Of a stretch of 64,000 nucleotides of DNA, positions 49,801-61,800 are shown piece by piece. The DNA comes from Todiramphus chloris collaris (lineage: Eukaryota > Chordata > Aves > Coraciiformes > Alcedinidae). The notes under the pieces are model-generated. The model was not told the DNA's origin. It saw only the letters and a program-made list of their open reading frames with translations, and made no database searches. The stretch is taken from assembly GCA_025345505.1 (NCBI GenBank), contig JANVCC010010406.1, positions 13,241,242 through 13,305,241 of the forward strand, given 5' to 3'. Each line of letters starts with the position of its first letter. The first letter of the stretch is position 1. The position numbers and the translations under genes are program-made.

Positions 49801-52800
49801 ACCTAGAGTAAACCACTGTATGGCAAAATACTTTAATAGTTTGGTTTTAAATACTGTACTTTTTATTTGTAGATTAATTCCACAGATTGAATATTTGCCT
49901 TCATTTTAATATGCTATATTAATGAGTCCTCACATTTGAATTATGTCCATGAAGCAGATCAAATAATATCTTCCTTATAATTTTTGTAGAAAACTAAGTT
50001 ATTTCCTCTCCCATTATTTGATGCTATGAAATTTAGCATTAAAGTTAAAATGCTACTACTTTTAGATGCTGCTGCCCATTTGGTTTGCCATTGCAAGAAT
50101 ACTACTGCAATAGTTTTGTCTACCTTGGTTTGTATCATCCTCTGTGGAATATTATTCATGGCATTTGAAAGCCAACCTTCAAGGCTTTTTGCAAAATTGC
50201 GAATGGCTTGGGTCAAGGCACCTGTACAATGAAGAATAAAAACAGAATGAAAAGAAGGCAGTGTACCTGTCTTGAAATGTTTTGCATTCTCCATACTTGT
50301 GTACTTATGTTCAGGTCCACTGCTTTTACTTATTCAAAAGACAAATCCACTTTAGGTTGAAAATTACTCAATCAGATATAGATTTATCCAATAATGATTT
50401 AGTTTTGCCAGACTAATCAAAGATTAATATGCAATGTTTAAATAGAAACTACCAAATTTAGTGGAAGGACTGACTGACATTAGAGCACACTGGCTCAGGA
50501 CTTAGGTCTGTCAGGTAGACTAGATCCAGAATAGGTCTATCAGGTAGACTAGAGCCAGTATAAACATTTTTATCTAAAAATGCAACACTCAGGAAGAAGG
50601 ACCTTTAGCATGAAACTATATCTTGAAAATTAGGTCTCCCAACTGCACTAAAATTCTTAGTTACTCTTATAACACAAAGCATCCATCAATTCTGAGCACA
50701 GCTTCCTGCACAACAGAAATAAGGATAAATGATACACAATACTTTCTTAACTTTCAAACTTATTCCTAAAGTTGCCATGTGAGACACAAGACCACCACCA
50801 CACATGCATGCACAAAAATCCTTACAAAATGTTTCAGACATTCAGCTTACTAGGAATAGGTCTAAGGACGTCAGGAATGAGAATCTCCACCAAAGCCTGG
50901 TACATCACATGGTCACAGTTACACATCCATTTCAGAATAGACTCATTCTTGCACAGAGTAATCAGCTTTGCTTTTGGAAGTCGACTTTCTATTTCACTCA
51001 GATTGCTTGTGTGAAAATATATGTAGCAAAAAAAAAAAAGAAGATAGTGCTTTTATAGCAGGTGAAGACCAGCAATGAATGTTAAAATCAGTTATTTTAT
51101 AAGGATCTCATAGATGTCTCAACTACACCTAACAGAACTTTACATATTCCATCACATGAAAATGGATTTTAAAAATGTCTTCATAGCTCTGCCACCGCTC
51201 ATAAATTAACCAAAGGTATGAAAGATCTTTTTGGCTTAAAGAACTGGATAGAATACTGGGAAAAGACACCTTTACTGTAGTCGTCCAAGCAAAGCAAAAA
51301 ATGGACAACATAATCATTTCAAGACTGCACTTCTGCATACACCCAGACTATAAAAAAATGCTAGACAATGTAAATTTAATTTGAAAAATTAGCATATGAA
51401 AGAAAATTATTACTCTGCATGTAAAAACAACACTTTTTTTTTTTTTAATTCAACCCTTGTATTATCATGACAAGCAGTAAACAAAGAGAAACATTTACTG
51501 ACCTTGTTTCAGTAATAGTAGTGCCATCAGGTGGAGCAGAAGGAGAATAGCGCCAGAAAGTTTGCCACAATTTTTCTATCAGGCTGAACTGAAGATTCAC
51601 AACCACATCCAGTATTGCCTGGGAAAGTAAAACACAAATACAGACTGTCTTCTACCCGGCTTCTCCCAACTCCCAATTCCAACTGGATTTACCACTTTTT
51701 CTCCCTTAATCATGTAATCAAGCAAAGGCAAACCGTACATTTCTCAAGATATAATATCAGTTTTAATACCTTTGATATTCATAAATTATCCACTGTAAAC
51801 TGGTGTGCACAGAGACTTTAGTAAGGCCAAGCACACATGCACAGAAGCGTCCAGAAATGAGCATGGCCTATGTAAGTAAACAGATCAGAGGAATTCACCC
51901 AAAGAAAATACTTAATGCTACTGCAAACACAAAGAAAACCTGCTGTTTTAATCATTTTTATAATTCAGTATCGGGTTGAAAGCCTTTTCAAGAATAACTT
52001 TAAAAGACATATTGTTCAGTATCAACTATGGTTTAAATGTCATAGTTCTTTAAAATTAGAAATAAGTTACTGCCTTAAATGTAAAAGAATAAATAATAAT
52101 TTAACCTGATTTACAATTCCTATTGACTAAACCAAAGATCTGCCTGTACAATATGAAGTCTAGTTTCTCTAATATTCTGAATACATACACATAACTATTT
52201 TTCACTGTATATATTACTTTTTTGCCCTTGTAAACAGCACCCTCCAGAAAAACCTTTTTACTAATATTCTTCCCAATGAAATAAGCAAAATTTCCAGGGG
52301 AAAAGTCACATACCACTAACATGGCTGCAATATATTTGTCATTACTGTCATGTAATGATCTTCACTAGAAGTCATGACCTTTAAAAAATAAATGGTTTAT
52401 AGGAAATACCTCACAGTGCTCTCGATAGAGACTCTGCAGCGATTTTATGTCCTCAAAGGTAGTACCATCTGGTAGAGAAGATATTTCTACTTCTCCAAAC
52501 TCTGGAAGTACTCGAGATGCATCTGTTTCCATGACAACATAATGAAAGAGGGCTATTGTGAACAGTGACAGTTACAGTATGATTAAGAAAAAAAATTAAT
52601 GATGATACAAAATCCAAAAGATCATAATGGTCAAAGGGAAAAGTCTTTCATACTTGTTGTATGTTAAACTTGTAAACAAACGCAGCCAGTATTTTTTAAC
52701 CAAAAAGAAATAACAAAATTATTCTTGAAGATATTAAAAAGATGTCATGTACATACTACACTTTTACAGAAAAGCTACCACAGGTTTTCACAATATTACA

Positions 52801-55800
52801 GGATGAAGGAAGATATCTATGTCAGTGTATGAAAGATTAATCCTTGAATAGTTTATTTCTTACTCAAGAGTTTCTATGTAGCCAAGTATGATGGGGATTA
52901 GCAGACTCAATATACATTTTTATTTGGAATTTACTAGACTTTCAAGTAGAGCCAAGGTGTGTTTTTACTATTTGTCACAAATGCTTCCAAGGGACAAACT
53001 GATATAAGAGCAAAATGCTGGACTGAAAGGCACCTGGAAAGGAAGATTCAATACATTTAATGCTACTCTTGTGTTCCAAATGATTTCAATAATACCAAAA
53101 TTAGGCCAAAGGATGCGGTGCTTTAAAATCCCAACCAAGTAAGCATATACCTTCTGCAATAACACAGCCAAAGAGTCTTCCTACATAAACAACTGAATTA
53201 CCGTTTGTTTCCTATACATTTGTTTCCAAAACATGCTTAGCTGGTCAATGAATATACAACTTGGACATTTTTAAACATGACTTTTGGGGTTCTAGTTGAA
53301 ACTATATGTCTGTTTACACTTACAACACCAGAGCGCACTTTGAAAACAGCCCACTGGATGGCTAACCTGCAATAGTAATGCAACACCACTGCCCTCCCTT
53401 TTATGATGTAAAGTGCACTGTAATGTACACGAAAGGAACAGTTTTCAACACAGGAATTTCAATTTGCATGTCAAAGAATTTTTCAAAGCAACTGCATTGT
53501 GATTTGTATAATATTTATCAGAGAAATACGGAATTTGCATTTTTTTGCTTTTATAATTACATGATGCATATCAAATATTTTTAAAAGGGCATGATGACTT
53601 TAGAAGCAACTACTGTACTTGTGTGACTTGGTATTCACAGTGATAATGAAGTTCATCTTATTTATACAGCAGTATACAACCTCCTGTCATACCTAAAAAT
53701 TGCTGATGATGTTGACTTTGGGCAATTACGGTTTGTTCAACAGATGTGCCTGTCTGTTGTCCACTTCCTGTGAAGCCATCTGCAACTCCATCCACTTTCT
53801 GCATGGGCTTATACCTACAAAAATATCAAGTACAAAATTATCCTTTCTGTTCATTTCTTCATAAATAGTATTATACATTCTGTGATGACTTCTCTGCCAC
53901 AAAATAAAATTTTGAGGAAAAGTAACAAAAGAATTTACACATTTTTCTTTATTTTTTAATTAACAGAAGAACCAATTACTAAGGGAAGCTAGAGCGTTAA
54001 CAATGTACTACAGAATTCATATAGGTGATACTAGAGCACAACTGCCAATTTCTTGTGGAATTTAGCTGAACTATAAGATGAGCAAATTTACACCACAAGG
54101 AATTAAATCATTCCCTTTCCAAACAGCTTGTCTTCCCAATAATTATGTAATTCAAAAATAATATTCCATTACCTTAAGAAAAACAACACTACTGTTTGAG
54201 GATAGTGTATGACTTTTCAAATCCAATTTCAATCAATCCTTTTCTCATAAGCATGGAAGGCCTAAGAAAGATACTTGGAAAACTATACTCTTCCCTAGTC
54301 AATTCTCAGAATCTTTTATAAAGGGCAAAAATCACAGTGATACAAATAGGAATGCTGGTTGGGATGGCCAAGTGTTGTCTCGACAATCAGTGTCAATATC
54401 ATGCCTGTCACTTCCAACACAGCTGAGAATTTACTCTCTATCCTAGGTCTTGGCAGTAATGTCTTGGACACTGTGCATTTTTGAAAAAGAATTGTAGCCG
54501 CTGGAAAAAAAAACCAAGAGAAACTTCAGAGCTAAATAAAGTGTGTTTTAATAATCATTCAAGTTGAATTTGTCAGACTGTAAAAGTCCCTGCTAACTTC
54601 AGATATGTTACAAGAAATTTCACTCTCAATATGTTAGTTTGAGAGGCAGTTTAGTCAGATTTTGTTTCCAGTAAACAAAAACCAGTATTATCTCATGTAC
54701 TAACTGAGACTTTCCTTACTGAAGAGGAAGCTTCCATGAAAAACATCTATTCAATATTCTAGGAATTTATGACAGAAATTTAAAAATACAGTAACTAAAG
54801 ACAGACAGAAAATACACTTTTCAACAGAAAGACTCCTGGCCTGATTAACAAATAGTTTTATAACTTTAAGAATTTCAATGCTTCAGAAAAAAGAACACAC
54901 CGGTACCTTTCCTATCTCTAGGAAAGTTTGACTTTCTGTAGTGGTCCAGTGTAAAGTTCTATGTCTGTTGAATAAAACAGTGAAATGCCAACCAACTTAA
55001 ATAAAGGATAAAATTTAATCTCTGGTACCACAGTAGCACTGAACTATTCTGGATGAGCTTGATATTACTTGATAAATATACCTACAATCCAGGCAATCAA
55101 TCTGGGAAGAATTCTTAATTTCTCTCTCATTATACATTATAATTAAAAACACCAATCATAAGATCAACTTCTGGAAATATTTGTAATCTAAACCTACTTA
55201 TACTTAAACATAGTTCCATTACTTTTGGCAAAATGTATTATTTTACTGACCCTTCAGCTCCTGGAATAGGATTCAAAATGTTTTGAATTCATAAAAAGAA
55301 CAATCTTCTAAGAGATTTTCAGTTATGCAAAAACACTTTTAATTAAAGTATAAAAGACAGCTTAATCCTTTGGTGTTAGGAATCAGGATTATCCACCTGC
55401 TTAGTTCACTGTGCTTTATATAAAATATGCTGGGAAAAATTCTTAATTCTGGCACTGTGACACTCAACTCGTTACAGAAGTCAACCAATTTCAGCACCAC
55501 TAGAAACTCACTTGCAAAATTAAACCAAAGACAGAAAAAAAAAAAATTTTGTGAGCTTTAGACAAAACGCAAGTAGACAGTAGTTAATGATTTTAGATCT
55601 CCTGTCTTTTATACATGAGTAGAACTTTGTCAGTTTAGAAAACCAACAGATCTCCAGAATTTTTTACTTAAATTTGAGCCCTTTTTGGTGCATAGAAAAA
55701 ACAGTTACAATTTCTTAACTGGTACGAGTTACATTTTCTAAAATTATCTGGTCTTTTACTTTATTTCGTTATTTTACTCACTACTAACCTATACATTATT

Positions 55801-58800
55801 TCATTATTCACCCTTTTCTTTTAAATTACTAGATGCTAGGAGGCTAGGAGTAGAAAATACTAATAACGTCACATGAACATTACATCTTTCTAATGATACT
55901 TGACCCAGAAAGGACATCATTTGAATTCTAGCATAAACACAGCAAAAGTTTGCAGAGTCTTAAGTTAACAACATTCATTTTATCAATTTGTGCAAAGCTA
56001 TGATAATAAAAAAACACTGAAATCAGAATTTGAAGTCAGGTAATTCAGAAATGACATTGAACGACATGCTGGTCTCACTGTGCAGTTAACTTAGAATACA
56101 ACTTAATGGATTTCCACAGTCTAACTGTGACATAACTTCATTAACAGAAACTTCCTCTCTCACTACAAAACACATTCATAACTTCCTAACTAAAATTCAT
56201 ATGCAGTAAACAATCTACATTCATTAATAGTATAATAAAATGCTGCTTGGTTTGAAATGTACATATGAAATTGGTAAGGAAAAGAAGCTGAAAACCATGA
56301 GAAGTCAAAATGGATTGATTGTCACAGGACAGACAAAAAAAACATAGAAGCTTTTTCAGTTAAATTTTCTGTGTATTTTGTAGTTTGCTCGTAGTGTTGG
56401 CATGCTGACACTCTTTGGATTTTACTTTAAGTCTTAGAATTTCGTATCTTGCTGAAAAATTCAACTTATGCAATTTATAATATTGTTTTTCTTAAAAACT
56501 AAGGTTTTCCTTCTTGCTTGTTCTAGAAAGAAACAGAACTAAGCTCAAAGGATAAACTTCTAACTTATTTTTATTTTAAATCTATTATTGTGATTTGTCA
56601 CTAGGATTTCACTGATGTCTGTGAGAAGTGAGTTAATGTACCAAACTGTGTTACAAAATGGTGACCTTATGCGTAACAATCTGTAAAGTATGTTAAAGCA
56701 TTTTACTACTGTATGCAAATCAAATGTTGCCATTGATGCTACTAGGAGAAAAAAAATCATCTTTCAAAATCAGAAGAAAGGAAAAGTTGATTCAAACAGC
56801 TTGAAACACCACAGGCAATACATACTAAACCTGTTAGCTACAGGAAAATTAAAGAAACTCAAATGCTTTTAAAAAAATCATTGAAGATGTAAAATCTGCA
56901 AGTAACAAAGAAATACCTGAGAAGCATTTGGATGCTATCAAGTTTGTACTAGTTGCTTTCCAGCATTTGAAGAAAAAAACACAAAACACTTCCAAGTATA
57001 CTGTTGTGCATGTATGATCATAAAACCTCAAAAATAACACAGAGGCTATATTTCAATAAAGGCATGGTTATCTGACAACAAATATGGTAAAATTGTGAAG
57101 AAATTTAAGGAGTGAAATTTCACATGTGTGATTTTAAAATATCTCTCCTTGGTCCAGTAAACATTGTTGAAATATGTCTAATCTACAAGGTTAACCTGAA
57201 CTTCCAAGTTTTTTAAGCCACAATCACCTCAGTATCATATCCATACTATACACAAAATATCTGCACTTGTTCAAGAGAAAGACAGTGGTTTTTTTCTGAA
57301 CTACTTTTTTCTGAACTACTCCATTAGGAAGTTTAGTAGTTTATCACATTAAGTTATCTTAATAGCTTTTCGTGATATTGTGTCTTAACAAACTTGTAAC
57401 CCAGTATTTGCTGGACTATGATACCTTGCTCTCTGTCTTCAAAAAGAGTATCGCTATAAAGATGCATAATTTCTCTGTTGTCTATAAATCCAAGCCCATT
57501 TTAAAAGGTTCTATAAACATGTAGTGCTCTGGACTTACAGTAGCTTGGTTTAAAGGCAAAGTTTAACTGAGCAGTAGTTCCATGAAACAGGAGAAAGACT
57601 TAAAGATAATTCAGCTTCTGAGCTGAGAAGCTAAATAAAAAGAGGCTAAAAATGGAACTTGACTTTAAGGAATAGTATCTCTAATACGTTTCCCTTAAAT
57701 GGTCTGACAAGGAATGTTTATAAGAAAGAGATTTCATAATAAGATTGTACTTCAAAGTGGCAAGTGTTTAGTGACAGATTTAAAACTGTGCAAACATATG
57801 GCAAAATATTTGGATTTGATAGTATTTTATTTCTTCCTAACAATCTCTGTCTGATGTCCATTCACTGTTAGTCAGGCCTGTGTTTGATTCCAAACTGATG
57901 AATAATATAAGCATTTAAATATCCTGTGTTTTTCCTATCCTGGAAAACATTTAGGAGCAGGATGAAATATGCAAGCCAGGCCTTCCCTTGCAAGTCTGAG
58001 CCATAGAGCAGGTCCAGCTGAAAGGCAGCAAATTAACTATTATCTTTCAGACAAAAATAGTCATTAACTGAATTTTTTCAGTTCAGAGGTGCTTAAAGTC
58101 TCCTGGCACTTGATTGTTGTCACCAAACCACTGCCTCATCTGGAAGATAGGACTGTTAGCACCTGTGATGTCTAGTTATGCTGGTTTTTCTTCTTACTGG
58201 AACAAAGAGTACTCCCACAGTTTACACTGATCACAAACAAAATTAAGCAACTTAAAGTATTAACTTCCACCTGAAATTTATGTCTGATAAATCTCACAAC
58301 ACTTGAATTCAAGCCCAGAACAAACTCTAAACATGAACATACAAGAGCATTTCGGGATATTGAAGTTCTGTAAATAGAAAAGGTGTATAAGCCTCAAATT
58401 AAGAGAAGGAAGAAAAATTATTTGTAGCATACATTCAGTCTATGGTCTTTGCCAAAAAGCACTAAAAGTGTTTATCCAATTAGCCACATATGATAGATTT
58501 TATATTTAGCATTTCTTTTTTTCCCCAAACCCCTAGCTTCTGAGAGCTACAAAACACAAGCATATCTCAGTGTCCATTAAAATTAATTAAGCAAAATGTA
58601 CAAACATTTTTATTTCAAGAATGTGAAATAAAGATTGACATTGTATGACCAAAGACTACCCTAGAATTAAAAAGTAAGGCTACAGAGAGAGGAATGGACC
58701 AAAGCTCAAGACTGCTGTCTGCTACAGAGTAGCTGTAATTAAGTTAGCAAACTAGACTATGGAATAATTTATTATACTTGCTAAATCTTTTTCTAAAATC

Positions 58801-61800
58801 GCAATTATAATCAGTGCATTCCAATGAAACAAAAATGTTCTGGAATCATCATGCATGGCTTTATAAAACTCCTGTTTCTCTTAGAAAATGTTGTAGTTTT
58901 CTGTCTTAGATAAAACACATCAGAATCACAGAATTGTCACAGTTGGAAAAGACCTCTAAGATGGCTGTGTCCAACTGTCAACACCTCACCATTCCACTAG
59001 AGAATGTCCTGAGGTGCATCATCTACGTGTTTTTTTGAACACCTCCACGGATGGTGACTCTACCACGTCCATGGGCAGCCCATTCCAGCACCTGACTACT
59101 CTTTCAGTAAAGAAATTCTTCCTAATATCTAATCTAAACCTCCCCTGGTGCAACTTCAGGACATTTCCTCCAGTCCTGTTGCTATTTAATTGAGAGAAGA
59201 GGCTGCACTCACCTCACCTCACCTCACCTCACCTCCTTTCAGGTAGTTGTAGAGAGCGACAAGGTCTCCCCTCAGTCTCCTCTTCTCTAAACAATCCCAA
59301 TTCCCTCAGCCTTTCCTCACAGGACTTGTTCTCCAGACCCTTCAGCAGCTTGACTGCCCTTCTCTGAACTCGCTCCAGCAACTTGATGCTGTTGATGTGG
59401 TGAGGCGCCCAGAACAGAACACAGTACTTGAGATGCAGCCACACCAGTGCCGAGTACAGGAGGATGATCACTTCCCTTCTCCTGCTGACGACACTATTTC
59501 TGATACAGACCACGATGCTGTTGGCCTTCTTGGCCACCTGGGCACACTGCTGGCTCATATTCATCTGGGTGTCGACCAGCACCCCCAGGTCCTCTTCTGC
59601 CAGGCAGCTTTCCAGCCACTCCTCCCCAGGTCTGTAGCATTGCCTGGGGTTGTTGTGACCGAAATGCAGGACCTGGCACTTGGCCTTGTTAATCCTTTTA
59701 TCACTGACCTCAGCCCAGTGATCCAACCTGTACAGATCTCTCTGCAGAGCCTTCCTACCCTCAACGATCGACACTCCCACCCAATTTGGTGTGATCTGCA
59801 AACCTGCTGAGGAAGCACTCAATCCACTCATCTGGATTTTTGATAAAGATACTGAACAAGACTGTCCCCAGAACTGAGCCCTGAGGGACACCACTGTGAC
59901 CGTCCAAAAACTGGATTTAACTCTGTTCACTACAACTCTCTGGGGTGGGCTGGGCAGTTTTTAAACCAACAGAGTCCACCTGTCTATGTCATGAGCCACC
60001 AGCTTCTCTAGAAGAATGCTGTGGGAGACAGTGTCAAATGTTTTTCTGAAGTCCAGGTAGACAACATCCACAGCCTTTACCTTGGCCAGTAGGCAGGTCA
60101 CCTGGTCATAGAATGAGATCAGGTTGGTCAAGCAGGACCTGCCTTTCCTGAACACGTGCTGGCTTGGCCTGATCCCCTGGCTGTCCTGCATTTGCCACGT
60201 GAGCTCATTCAAGATGAACCTCTCCATAATTTTTCTGGGTACGGAGGTCAGGCTGACAGGCCTGTACTTCCCCAGATCCTCCTTCCAGCCCTTCTTGTAG
60301 ATGGGCATCCCATTGGAAACCCTCCAGTCAGCTGGGACCTCCCCAGTTAGCCAAGACTGTTGATAAATGATGGAGAGAGACTTGGTGAACTCCTCTGCCA
60401 GCTCCCCCAATGCTCTCAGCTGGATCCCATCCAGCCCCATGAACTTATGAGTGTCCAGGTGCCACGCAGGTCATTAACTGCTTCCTCCTGGATTATGGGG
60501 GTTTGTTCTGCAACCTGTCCTTATCTTCCAGCTCAGGAGGCTGAATACCCTGCTGGTAGGTGGTGTGACTAACAAAGACGAGGCAAAGGTGGCATTAAGT
60601 TTCTCAGCCTTTTCCGCATCCTTGGTTGTAATGTTCCCCCCCCTGCATCCAATAAGGGATGGAGGTCCTGCTAGGCTCTTTTTTGTTGTTAATGTATTTG
60701 TAAAACTTTTTTTTTAATGCATTTGTAAAACTTTTTCCCTGCTCACTGCAGGGGGGCTGGACTAGATGACCTTTGGAGGTTCCTTCCAGCCCTAGCAATT
60801 CTATGATTCTATGTTGTCCCTTATGACAGTGGCTAGATGGAGCTCCAGCTGGGCTTTTGTGTTTCTAATTTTTTCACAGCATGACCTGAGGAGACCCCTG
60901 TGCTCATCCTGAGATGCCCGCCCTTCCTTCCAAAGGAGGGAAACTCTCATTATTTTCCTGAGTCCCAGAAGGACCTCCCTGTTCATCCAGGCCAGTCTCT
61001 TCCCCACCAGTTCATCTTATGGTGCATGGGGACAGATGCTCCTGCATTTCTTGAATATTGTTCAGCCTCCCGGGACCCCTTTGTCTTTCAGGACTGTCTC
61101 CGAAGGCACTCTCTCATTGAATGTCCTGAACAGGCCTAAGACTGCCCTCCCGAAGTCCATGGTGGAGGTTTTGCTGACCCTGCTCCTGACTTCATTAAGG
61201 ATCAAGAACTTAATCATTTTGTGGTGGCTAAGTACAAGATGGCCTCTGACAACCACATTTTCCACCAGCCCTTATCTGTTTGTGAACAGCAAATCTAGAG
61301 AGGCACCTCCCCTGGTAGGCTCACTTAGAAGCTCATTCAGGAAGTTACCTTCAATACACTTGAGGAACCTCCTAGCCTGTGTCCTCTCTGCTGTGTTGTA
61401 TTTCCAGCAGACATCCCATAGGTTGAAGGTCCCCACCAGAATAAGGGGAACTAGCCACTGTGAGACCTCTGCTGGCCACTTGTAGAATGCTTCATAGAGT
61501 GGCTTAGGTTGGAAAGGATCTCAGAGGTCTAATCCAACCACCCTGCCATGAGCAGCGATACCTTCAACTAGACTGGGCTGTTCAAGGCCTCATCCAACCT
61601 GGCCTTGAACACCTCCAGGGAGGGGGCATCCACAACTTCTCTGGGCAATGTATTCCAGAGTCTTGCCACCCTCATACTGAAGAACATCTTCCTAGGATCC
61701 AGTCTAAACATATTCTCCATCAGTGTAAAACCATTTTCTCTTGTTCTATTGCTGGACACTTGCGAAGAGTACCTCTCCAGCCTTCCTGTAAGTTCTGTTC

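Larger units (their letters stand above)
58921..61493 (-). mobile_element. CR1 LINE (outer element), RT region, interrupted
   Basis: On the minus strand the CR1 3' end starts at 58921. The 59229-59930 frame gives the end of the RT ORF ([47 protein letters not shown]). The 59961-60440 frame gives the RT fingers/palm with [37 protein letters not shown] and motif [14 protein letters not shown]. The catalytic YADD-box region falls in a frameshifted, altered stretch near 59850-59960, so the element is dead. It continues through the region before the RT to 61493 and again at 62281-62355. Confidence 0.93.

Noticed and set aside
59397..59810. 137-codon plus-strand frame
   Set aside because: It is the antisense shadow of the CR1 reverse transcriptase.
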